Source of the DNA: Epiperipatus broadwayi
Lineage: Eukaryota; Onychophora; Udeonychophora; Euonychophora; Peripatidae
Assembly: GCA_028023455.1 (NCBI GenBank)
Contig: JAQFVV010000020.1
Coordinates: 7,175,092-7,239,091 of the forward strand
Length of the DNA stretch: 64,000 bases
Reading direction: 5' to 3'
Part shown: in pieces, positions 45,481-56,000 of the stretch
Numbering within the stretch: position 1 is the first letter of the stretch
Layout: the number at the start of each line of letters is the position of its first letter
Program-made: the position numbers and the translations under genes
Notes under the pieces: generated by a model
Seen by the model: only the letters and a program-made list of their open reading frames with translations
What the model was told of the DNA's origin: nothing
Databases searched by the model: none

Positions 45481-45989
45481 ACATATCATTTAAATATTTG
45501 AAATACAGGCACTCTTCATATACCTGGAATCTAATTGTAAACATAGGGTATTTGAACCCAGACTTTGAAGCATCCTTCAACTATTCATACTATCTCAGAC
45601 CACTGATACATATGACCACACACATGTTGAAAAGATAAATAATCACTAATATATGTATTTCGTGCTAAAACCAGCACTCATCAGTTGGTCCAGATAATCA
45701 TCTCCCACACATATATATAATCAGTGCTCAGTTTTATATTAAGATAGCAAACTCTCATACTTTAATGGACAGGCTTCAATCTACTCCAACCTTCAACTCT
45801 TCAACCATTCATACCATTGAAATCTGATGATGAAAATCTCAAATCCCATACTGATGCCACTATTATTGCCATGCCCATGTTAACCTTGTCACTCTGACCC
45901 CTCATGTATCAGCGGTATGAGATAGTGTGGATAGTTGAAGGATGCTTGAAAGTCTGAGTTCAAATCCCCTATATTTACATAGCATTTAA
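45481..45989 (-). mobile_element. Hammerhead repeat family B, copy B3
   Basis: The insertion occupies 45494-45976 between 13-bp duplications ACATA(T/G)CATTTAA (45481-45493 and 45977-45989, one mismatch). Its tail lies on the left (gaaatacaggc ... atacctg, the inverse of the B2 tail). The arms are agggtatttgaacccagac and its inverse. An intact hammerhead is at 45645-45689, in the sense direction toward the tail. Confidence 0.85.
45645..45689 (-). ncRNA. Hammerhead ribozyme motif (type I), family B3
   Basis: Core boxes CUGAUGA and GAAA are intact. Stem II GUGCU/AGCAC is perfect, loop GGUUUU. Stem I is ACCAA/UUAGU with one C-A mismatch. Stem III is the short AUAC/AUAU pair, close to self-complementary, with A at the cleavage position. 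Confidence 0.65.
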
Positions 45990-46290
45990 TTAATATTTTT
46001 CTTAATTCTCTCTTCAAAAGTCCACAAATTATTTTTTTCACTTAATAAATACTTTTTGCCAATATTATTATTCTTTTAACTTTATTTTCATTTCTTTCAT
46101 CCTCACTCAACCAACTACTCAAATATACAAATCCATTTAACTGTTAAACTATATTATCATAGATTTCAAATTGTAGTCTTTTTGTATTCCTCCTTCTCCA
46201 TAAGTACTTGGTCTTCTTAATATTAATTTTCATTCCATATTTCGTACAATATATTTTAAATAGGTAAGAATCATCTATATATTTATATGA

Positions 46291-47061
46291 ATCATATGAA
46301 ATATTTTAATTATTGTAAAAATATATTATTTTTTTTAATAAAACTTAAGAAATATTTTTTAAAAATACATTATTTATTAAAATCATTCAATAGTTTTCAA
46401 TTATTTATGACCAGAAAGAATTCTTGTATTGAAGTATGCCAAAGGGATGCATCTACTTTAGAGAAGAAATTTAACATAAATAAATACATATTTATTTGTT
46501 ATCCCAAGTCTGGTTAATATAACATTTCTATGAAATTAAAGTTGGTATAAAAAAATAAAATGTGTCATATATGTAGTATATATTTTAATTTTTATTCCTA
46601 CTGAGCTAGTTACCTGAAGACAATATTTGAATTGCTAATGCATTATGATAACTCTGCAGCTATTACTTGAATAGAGAAAGATCAATTTTATTTATTTTAT
46701 GAAAATAATATCGCCATGTTTGTTCATGCTGTAATGGAATTCTAAAAATAAATTAAGCAAATATAAATGGCATCTGTCATTATTTTAAAAGAAAATATGA
46801 TTGATGAAATAAATAGGTTATTGCTGGAAAAATCTATATAATGGTTTGAAAATTCTAAGGAAATAAATAGTGGTTTTATGTATTTTCTATGACATAAGTG
46901 ATAAAGAAAGCAGTAATTGGAAAACATAAACTGTTAGCATTTATAGAGACTCAATTCTTTATTAAGATTTAAAGGGGAAATGTTTCACACTAACTTGAAC
47001 TTAAGATCCTATAAAAGGGTCAGAAGAATGAAAAGAATGTCTTTTTAAGCTAGAATTCAAA
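46291..47061. other. Unassigned AT-rich sequence
   Basis: No supported feature is seen. Confidence 0.3.
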
Positions 47062-47527
47062 TGCAGGCAGTTCCCTAACTACGAACACTTGAGTTATAAA
47101 CATTTCGCTATTACGTAATAAGCTTTTGGACTTTAGATCTTTATCTATGCACATACTTTCATGTATAATTAGTGCTATATACTGTAGAAAGAAATGGATA
47201 TTCAAAATTGTTCAGTATTTTAGTACTTTAATATATTAAAAAATTCCTTTTAGTAATTAACACTACAAATTTACAGTATCTGATAATAATAAAAAACTAT
47301 TTACATACATTTGAAATTGTAAAAGTATATTTTAGAGAACAATATGAACTTATATAAAATATAGTAAATCTTCCCATCCCTCCGACATTAATTACTTTTA
47401 TTTTTAGCATCGTCACAGACTGTCTTGATTACTGCTTATTTTTAAAAGTAGTTTGTGCGCGATTACGTTACATATACACTGTATATATTTCTGTTTTGGT
47501 GATTTTTTTTTATTCTTACTAAAAACA

Positions 47528-49148
47528 TGAGTGAAAAACGAAAAAACAGCATTGTTGATATAACTAAAAAGAAATCAAGATCTCATAAACCCCAAATGGT
47601 CGAGACTTTCTGAAGATGGTGAATCTTTTCCTTCAATCACACATTCATGTAATTTAAACCGATCAATAATATGTACAATTGTGAAAAACAAAAACAAAAT
47701 TAAGGAATATGTCAAAAATTGTGGAAATATTTCTTCAAAGATTGTTTCAAAAAGACATGGCAGAGTAATGGATGAAATGGAGAAATCTTTGGCTTTATGG
47801 ATTGAAGATCAACATCAAAAAGGCATCCCAGTGAGTTTACCAATTATTCAAGCTAAGGCTCTTATTTTGCAAGAAGATTGGAAGAAAGAATTAAAAGAAG
47901 ACTCTGCTGTTGATTTTGTAGCAAGCAATGGCTGGTTTCCCAAATTTAAAATGAGATATTCTTTACATAATATTAAATGTACTGGGGAAGATGCCAATGC
48001 AGATAAGAAAGCTGCCAGTGAATTTATTTCCACTTTCTCTAATATCATTAAAGATAGAGCTTATTTTCCATGCCTAGTTTTCAATGTAGATGAGACAGGA
48101 TTATTATGGAAAAATATGCTTGCACATACATATTTAGCAAAGGAAGAATCAGTTGGACCTTGAAAATAAACCTTCTAAAAACAGATTAATATTGCTTCTT
48201 GGACGTAATTTAGCTGGATGTTTTAAATTGAAGCCACTACTAATTTATCAGACAGAAAATGTTAGAGCGTTGAAATGAAAAAATAAAAGATTGCTTCCAG
48301 TCATTTGGAAATCAAATACTAAAGCCTGGGCTGCTACACAGCTTTTTCAAGATTGGTTCTCACATCATTTTGTGCCTTCTGTTAGGCATTAATATAGTAA
48401 GAATAATTTACCATTTAAAACACTATTGATCTTAGTCAATTCTGGACATCCAAAATTCCTGCAAAATTTATATCCAGAAGTTAATGTTGTGTTTATCCCT
48501 CCCAATACCACAAATGAAATACAATTTATGGACCAAACTATGATAGCTACTTTTAAGTGGTATTATATGAGAAGGTTAATGACTCAAACAATCAAGGCAA
48601 TTGACAAGAAAGGTGGACCTACATTAAGAGAATTTTGGAAAAGTTATAGTATATGGAATGCAATAAATGTTATTGGGGAAGTGTGGGCTGAAATAAGGGA
48701 GTGAACAATGAAAAGTTGTTGGAAAAAATATATCCCAAATGATGAATCCTTCTATGGACATTCTCCTTAAGATATCACAACAGAAATAGTCAATATAATA
48801 AATGAATTAAATTTAGATGTCACTGATTAAGATATTGATGAGTTATTGCAATCTCATTCAGAACCTCTGGAAAAACAGGCAAAACTCTCTATACATATTG
48901 CCCATGTGATGTTTATTGGCTTAAAACCTCTGTCAAATGAAGACTTCATTAAACTACAAGAGATGAATGAAATACAAAATGAAGAAGAGTCTGGTAATGA
49001 ACTTATTGTTAAGAGTTTTGACAATCAAGAATATGAATGAAGCCTTCATGCACCTTGACAAATTTTTGATCCTCATGGAAGAATGTGATCCCAATGGAGA
49101 GTGTATCTCTCATATACAAAGGGCAATAGAAAAAAACACAGAATGTTA
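47528..49148 (+). pseudogene. Tigger (TIGD-like) transposase pseudogene
   Basis: It starts MSEKRKNSIVDITKKKS, then a frameshift at about 47,605. The shifted frame contains SRSIICT-like SCNLNRSIICTIVKNKNKIK (end of the N-terminal HTH), then a continuous CENP-B-like DNA-binding domain (WIEDQHQKGIPVSLPIIQAK ... GWFPKFKMRY). The DDE domain follows: first Asp in FNVDETGLLW (about 48,089), a broken stretch from 48,163 to 48,426, second catalytic Asp replaced by Val in LILVNSGHP (48435-48437), third Asp present in FMDQTMIATFK (48531-48533). The C-terminal tail continues to ECDPNGECISH in another frame. The protein normally cuts and pastes the element at TA. This copy cannot. Confidence 0.9.
48862..48932 (+). 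mobile_element. 55-bp hammerhead-family A remnant inside the transposase
   Basis: The insert 48870-48924 lies between 8-bp duplications AACCTCTG (48862-48869 and 48925-48932). It joins the family A start (acaggcaaaactctctatac) directly to the tail end (catgtgatgtttattggctt). Insert plus duplication is 63 bp, so the transposase frame gains 21 codons without a stop. Confidence 0.75.
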
Positions 49149-49376
49149 AAGAATTCTTTATCAAATGAAGAAAAATTATACAATTTAATTAACTCTTGAT
49201 AAATTTGTAAACAAAACTCCAGATACTAATCAATAAAAAATAAATACTGTATTTTGAAAAGCCTTTTTGATGTCTTTTCCACATACCTCTATTTTCAAAC
49301 AATTTCAACTTCCAAACACATGCCAGGAAACACATGCCAGGAAACAATTAAGTTTGTAACTAGGGGACTGCCTGTA

Positions 49377-50494
49377 ATTTGGCTTTCTAAGTTCCTAGGT
49401 TTATTTGAATAAATGAATGCAGGAACAATTCAACAGTACAACTGTTTTTCTTTCATTGAACACATCTTAGATTTTTACCCATACTTTAAAATTTTAAATA
49501 TTCTAATACTTTTAGTAAGTTCATAAATAAAGCATAGCTATTAAATATACAACATTTAGAATATATAACATTATTTACACGTCAAGTAAGTTCAAATACA
49601 TTATTATAATTTACAAATCAGATTTCTAAAGAATCACATTAACAAATTAATAATAATGCCCACTATTTAGTATTAATATCAAACTCACTGACAGATAAAA
49701 AATTATCACTTTTATCTGATCTCTAAGTTCTTAAATAGTGAATAAATCAAGCATCAATACTATGATAGTAATGTATCCATATTTATTTCATTTGTGAATA
49801 TTTTTATAAAAACAGGCAAACCTCTCCATACAGTAGTGCCACTCATATGATGAATAAGTTTATATATTCTAAACATTATAAATTTAATAACAATAATTTA
49901 TTTATGGACATTAAAATTATAAGAATCTTTTCTGATCTGTTACTTGAAACTGTAAGCTGTCTTGACTGGATAATTACAAAAATTGCAGTTATTATAAAAA
50001 GATTCACATTTTTTTAGTATTTCTGTTTGGTTAATTTACCACTTAGGAAATTGGGAGTGACAAAAGAGACCACTTATTATCTAATCAATGAAATGACATT
50101 AATGTGAGCATGAGTGTACCAGTGTCTAGCCCCTGTATGTAAAATTTTAGTTGGCACTTCTATACACTCCCATCAATAAAAATTCACTTCATAAAAATGT
50201 ATCAATGAGTAAAAATGAAATATGAAATATGTAAGTTTCCTGGGGAAAAAAGCGAAATTACAATATATATATATATAAACAATGAACATACAAGATGGGT
50301 GTGAAAACAATCTGTATAAATATACAAGGGGAAAATAATTTATCTTATTTAGCAGGAACATTATTTGCAAATTTCACTTTATATATAGTTTTATGTAAAT
50401 TAACAGATATAGTTACAGGTTTATAAAAACAAAAATACTAAATATTTTTGGTACAAAATTAAACTAATTAATATTCCATATGTAAATTTATTAA
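49377..50494. other. Unassigned, with a short family A fragment
   Basis: At about 49,811-49,848 there is an isolated family A start (acaggcaaacctctccatac ... gtgccact). Nothing else is recognised. Confidence 0.4.
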
Positions 50495-51101
50495 CTTAAA
50501 TAAAAGTTATTAAGACAGGCAAAACTCTCTAAACATATTGTCACTCAGTGCAAGCCAGAGTAATCAATGGATGCCAGAAGGCTTGTGCATAAAATCCCCA
50601 TCTAGTGCCTACTCATCCAATATTGCCAGACTAGTTTCTGGATTGTGACCTTCTTCAGTGAGGAGCCTTGGATCTGAGAGCACTGCACTGCAGCCATCTT
50701 TTATCTCTACTTAACTACAAAACTATGAATATTTTCAATCCAAGCTCATTAGCTTTGAACTCAGTTCAGTACCTATATATTTTGGTGTCTTTAGTTCTTT
50801 AATAACCATAACCATTAGGCAGGATTGGTTGTAAATCAATAAACATCACACGATCACCATTTCTTATGCTTGTTTATAACTGTTATTAAAACAGACAAAA
50901 CTCTCTATACATATTGCTACTCAGTGCAAGCGAGAGTAGGCACTAGATGGAGATTTTATGCACAAGCCTTCTGGCATCCATTGATTACTCTGGCTTGTAT
51001 TGAGTGGCAAAATGTATAGAGTTTTGCCTGTTTTAATAACAGTTATAAGCAAGCATAAGAAATGGTGATCATGTGATGTTTATTGTCTTAAATAAAAGTT
51101 A
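50495..51101 (+). mobile_element. Hammerhead repeat family A, copy A5 (head-to-tail dimer)
   Basis: The insertion lies between perfect 15-bp duplications CTTAAATAAAAGTTA (50495-50509 and 51087-51101). The first unit (50,510 to about 50,835) has the start, a weakened minus-strand hammerhead at 50624-50663, and the central core. The second (about 50,836-51,086) repeats the start after an inverted tail and ends with the normal tail gatcatgtgatgtttattg. One pair of duplications surrounds both units. Confidence 0.75.
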
Positions 51102-52042
51102 ATATTAAAAGAAAATATCAAATTATTAAAAATAAATAAATTAATATCTTTAATTTAATATCCAAAAGTGTGACAAATTAATTTTTCCACGACAGTTTAA
51201 TAAAATTAAAAGATAAGTATATTTGAAAGTATTAGAAAAAAATGAATAACTTACCTTAAATTTTAATTTAAATTTACTTCTTGTTATTTTGTTATTACTA
51301 ATGCTCTCCACTTTACTTTTCTATTTTGTTATTACTAATGCTCTCCACTTTACTTTTCTATATATAATTACAAAAACTTACAATGGATACATTTTTTATT
51401 ATTGATATGATACAATACTTATACTGTTTCAACAGAATATGCATCAGATTTTCTTATATATGTTTAAAGCAAATGTAAGTTTGAACAAGATTCAAATGCT
51501 CATCATCCTGTATGTGGTAATCTCATGCAAGTGCAAATGTTTCCTTGTTTACACTAAACTACTGGTTAAAATTAAAATCAGAATAAAATAAGATCTTAAG
51601 GAATAATGATAAATGATTATAAATAATTTGTTTAAGACTAATCTATAAAATATAAATAACATTTAAACAATAATAGAGATATAAAAAAATTTTTTTATAT
51701 TAAATGCTTTTATTGATTGTGCACTAAAAAGAAATAAAATAATTACTTCTTCAACCACAATTACAGTTTTAAGATTAAACTTTAAATAAAAGCATGGAGG
51801 ATCCAGAAATTAATTAAGCCAATAAGTCAATCCCTTATTATAATAGGAGTTGACTTAATTTCTGTAACCCCCCCCCCCATGTGTTTATTTCTATTTAAAT
51901 CTAAAATACCCAATTGTGGTTGAAGAAATAATTTATTTTTTTTAGAGAACAGTCTATAAAAGAATTTAATAGAATTTTTTTTTTTTATCTTTATTAAATT
52001 TTAAGTTTTTTGCAATTGGCACAGTAAATAAAAATATAAAAT
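51102..52042. other. Unassigned AT-rich sequence with a short tandem duplication
   Basis: A 36-bp direct duplication (attttgttattactaatgc ... ctccactttacttttctat) is at about 51,287-51,360. No gene is seen. Confidence 0.4.
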
Positions 52043-52174
52043 TATATTGTACTTTTTTTTAAGTGTCATAGCATCGGCCGGGATGCGAACCCGCAACCTG
52101 GGCAACTGCCTGCAAGTGCAAGGCAGTCGCGCTGATCTCTCAACCACCAATGCAAGACAACTATATTGTACTTT
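52043..52174 (-). mobile_element. tRNA-derived SINE, copy S2
   Basis: The body is at 52065-52158, minus strand. The acceptor-like strands GCATTGG and CCGATGC pair over 7 bp (one G-U). The B-box-like block is gggttcgcatccc. A T8 run lies at the left end. The target duplication TATATTGTACTTT flanks it. Best preserved of the three S copies. Confidence 0.8.
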
Positions 52175-52483
52175 AAGTTGACTGGATACTTACATTTGAT
52201 ATATATCATTAAATATTTCTACTATAATTTAAAATGTTTATCCTTATGATTATATCACATTTAGTACAAGTACATTGTAATATGTGTGTATATATTGTAA
52301 ATGTATGTTTAATTAGTATAAATTTGTTTTATTTGTAATATATTTTTTTCTATTATAAGTACTTCTTTTATAGTCTGCTATGGTTTTCTTTCTTATGTTG
52401 ACAGGCTTTCTTTTCTTGGTATTTTTGCATTCTTTTTTCAAACACTTTTTTATTTTAATAATTTTTATTAGTCATTTATTAGT

Positions 52484-52749
52484 ATATACTGCTTACAATA
52501 ACTCCCATCATGTACACTTTAATGTAAAATTTTTTTAATGATTCCTTTATTTTCCTGACAGTTTCGTCCATCCTTCAGTTTCCATCAGAGTTATCTTAAT
52601 CTTTTCTACCTTCATCAGAGTGATCTTAATCTCCTCTAAGATCACTCTGATAAAAACTGCAGGACAGTCAAAACTGTCAGGAAAATAAAGAAATCATTAA
52701 AAAAAATTGATTAAAATGTATATGAGGGGAGTTATTGTAAGCAATATAT
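52484..52749. mobile_element. Palindromic MITE with internal hairpin
   Basis: The arms 52,484-52,566 and 52,670-52,749 are inverted (gcttacaataactccc ... ctgacagttt). The centre holds a 15-bp perfect hairpin (atcagagtgatctta and its inverse, about 52,615-52,652). On the minus strand of the left arm, ggacGAAActgtcagg next to ctgaagg resembles a decayed hammerhead. Confidence 0.7.
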
Positions 52750-52879
52750 ATGAATATATAAAGAAATGCAAAGAAAGTAAAAGGAGAAAAATAAGAAGTC
52801 ATTTATTAGACTAGATTATCCAATAATGAATAATATTTTTGTAGTGCAACTTTCACCATACCATTCTCACACAAAGTAG

Positions 52880-53060
52880 ACACTGGTTCCTATTGACTTT
52901 AATACCTTGTGGAGATGTGTATATGACTGAAGATATGAAAAAAAATCTATTATCCCCAAGATTGACATTTCATGCTAAACCAGCACTCATCAATTGATCC
53001 AAGCCACAATCTTTTACACATATCTGTATCATTGTTCAATATATATATATATATATTCTA
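52880..53060 (+). mobile_element. Hammerhead repeat family B, fragment B5
   Basis: One family B arm (catttcatgctaaaccagc, cactcatcaattgatcc). On the minus strand the hammerhead at about 52,953-52,998 has an intact stem II and GAAA, but the first box is UUGAUGA. It runs into a TA microsatellite at 53,038-53,056. Confidence 0.5.
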
Positions 53061-56000
53061 ACCTTAATTGTTCTGCCAAACTTTACTAGTGCTAAACTCT
53101 ATAGCCTCACGTTTGTGGAGCTAAAACTGTAACCTCATCTGCGGTGGTAGATTTTAACCTTACTCTGTGCACCTTTCACTTGTTTAATCTTAATAAAACT
53201 CTCATTTATATCAAGTAGCTAGTCAGTTAAAATTTATATATTTAGAATCAAATGTATACCGGGGGGCGCCAAATTGCAGCTATAAATTGTAACCAGCTCT
53301 CATTTCTATCTGACTGGAGATAACTCTGTAATAAATGCAAAGAACTCATAATCTATATTCAATAGCTACAATTATATAACATGGAATGTCTGTGTTATGT
53401 TCTCTAATCAGAGAGTTCTTATTCTTATTTCTCTCTCACATATATTCTTAGATCAACTATAAATTCATGGTCCCTATTTATAATAATGGAATAATTTAGT
53501 ACAGTATAATAATGTTGTTATACCAAGCTACTGACTTCCAAACTAGCTCTGAGATCAAAATTGAATTGTCTTTCTCAAGGTCTAGATCTATCAAGAGGTG
53601 CCCACATAAATGATTATATTGCAAGGATATGATCCCATATCTGCCAAATAAAATTTAATAAAAGTTCAATAGTGGGAATCACTCTGAACACCTGAGAGAG
53701 GAAAGGGATTTTATGTCTGCTCCCAGCATTCAACACATTACAATGAATCAAAATTTAAATTGATCAACTTAATTTAACTATTCCCTGTCATTTTTATTCT
53801 GTTATTTCTAATTTATTTTTAATTGATAACCTTAACAAATTTTATTTTGCTGAAGTAAACTATGGAAGTAAACCATGGACATGATTCAGATAATTAATTA
53901 AATTTTACTTATGAAAGTAAATTACGGAAATAATCGTAAACTAGATTAAACAAATTAATCATAACAATAAATTATACAAACTGAAGTCTATAAAATGACT
54001 TATATAAAATGAATTATATTACTCAAATATGGCAGTATTAAATTACTATTGTAAATCAATAATGAAAATGAAGTATTAATGTCAAATTGACCATGTGAAT
54101 CGAATATGGAAACAAGATAATAATAACTACTGCAAATCGATTTTGGAAAAAAGCATCATTATAAAATAATTAACTAAATTTACAATATAACTCATATTAC
54201 CTTAAATATAGGTGCTGGATATACGGATTCTGGAGATATTTGAAACACCAAAACACAAAACACAATGTAATCTTATAACAATAATAAAACTTTATTACAT
54301 GAAATAATAAATATAAAATTAAAACAAAACACACTAAATTGTAATATTGTTCCACAAATATATGCTTCTGATCTATGTTTGAGTTAACTAATTTCTTGGA
54401 TGACTCGCTTTTGGTTTTGACCCATTCATTTATTATAAATGATTAATAACAATCAGAATACAGACGTGGAAACAGAATTTCGTATATTTTAGCTTTAAGA
54501 AATCTAAGCTTGAGAGAGAAGAAAACCTACAAATCTCTACTTCCCCCTCCTTTTATCGTAAACATTGTCTATTGGACTATTCCAAAATATTATCTTCGTT
54601 TCAATTATCTTAACCAGCAATGTGAAATAATTTGAAAATTTAAATCATTTTATTAAGTAATAATTTTCACATTTCCAATGAAGAAGGATTATACGTCACA
54701 AAATTTACCCTACTAAATCCTACAAACGGGTTTAAATTCAAACCCACACTTTCTCGTTCGTGTAGTCAGATCTTTACGTTTTGACTGTATATATCGTAAC
54801 TAGTTCGGTATGCCCACCCAGCTTGACGACCTCAATTTACCATCATTCAAAACAAATCAATCTAGATCGGTCAGTTTATTACCTAAAATCCTTGTCATCT
54901 TCCTCATACATATATATCTGACTGAATCCTTATCCTTTCCGGGCAACATTGGTATGTCTCAGATAAGAAAAACTCTCTTCCACCACATTACATAGGGTCT
55001 ATATGATAAGGGAAATATAACAACTAAACGGTATCGACTTTAAACTTAAACGATTTGCTTGAGCAGGGAGAGATCTATCTAAGATAGAATCGTGTAAGAG
55101 CTTGTCTTAGACACTTATTCCCTATATTGGCTTGAACATTTTCTGTACTAAACAGTATTTATTACTGTTCCCTATCTTAATAAATAAATGGAAACTTATC
55201 CTCTAACTGCTATGGTATCTATAAATCTGGAGACAACCATTTCTCATCCCTTGGGTGGTAGGATTACTTTCATTAGTAATGATAAGCATTTATAACTCTA
55301 AATCTCCCACACATACATCGATTCTAGTCTAGATAATGACAAGACTACCGGTCTCAAATCAATAATAGATGAATTATTTTATTTTACCGGTAACAATAAC
55401 ATACCTAATATCTATATCAATAACAGATCAATACTCACGGATAATAATGGGTTTTATGATCTTCCTCTTCATTATTTACTATCAAGATAATTAAAATTTT
55501 GTTAAGAGTAATAAAATATTTATATCATTTCTCTCTTTACTTTTAAGTCTAAATTTACGGGAGATCTATATTCAAATGATATCAAAATCATTTTCTTTTT
55601 TCCTTCACATTTTAAACATAAACAAAATATTAAATTCAATAATCTAGTGATCAGAGTGTTACATAGATATAAACAAAAAAAATGATTAATCTAATAATAA
55701 TAATAATAAAAAAATAAATAAATGAATATTATATTAATGAAATAAATGAAGAATAAATATCAGTATTACAGACAGTCTCTCTAAATTTCTCTTTCTTCAC
55801 AGTTATTAATTAATTATATATTTGGTTCATTTTACTTGAGATAGCTATCAATTGACCTCAGACAGTTACTTTACTTAAGGAGAAGTATTTGAATCAAGAT
55901 AGATATAAAACGTAGATAGTTAGTTACTTTAAAATTTGTAGATATTTAAATCAGAATGTAGATACATTATAGTTAATAAATTTAAAACGTTCTGTTGTTA

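Larger units (their letters stand above)
45065..46290 (-). mobile_element. LINE RT-thumb/C-terminal fragment, split by hammerhead copy B3
   Basis: Minus strand, right part (45,990-46,280): YGMKINIKKTKYLWRR, FVYLSSWLSEDERNENKVKR, ELRKILIKCYV. Left part (45,065-45,480): YVWSIL, GCETLTM, AFEMSSWRRMEKISRVNKMI, EEVLKRV and GHMLKRKDSLMKEVLEGIL. Together this is the usual LINE region reading Y(G)M..N..KTK ... YLGS.I.EDG ... CYVWS..LYGCETWT ... FEMW.WRRM.KI ... EVL..V ... IGH.LR. The break falls exactly at CYV|W, where B3 sits. Confidence 0.7.
47062..49376 (+). mobile_element. Tigger/pogo-family DNA transposon, full length, dead
   Basis: The left terminal repeat CAGGCAGTTCCCTAACTACG starts at 47064 and the right inverse (gtaactaggggactgcctg) ends at 49374. 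These are classical Tigger termini. A TA follows the right end; at the left it has become TG. It encloses a decayed transposase. A 55-bp family A remnant lies inside the gene. A short duplication acacatgccaggaa occurs near 49,318-49,345. Confidence 0.9.

Noticed and set aside
48870-48924. TTAA-specific (piggyBac-like) integration for family A because several copies end in TTAA
   Set aside because: Measured duplications are 8-15 bp and differ in sequence (AACCTCTG, ATATCCAGCTTA, TAATATTTAATTTAA). The TTAA is the tail's end, not a fixed target.
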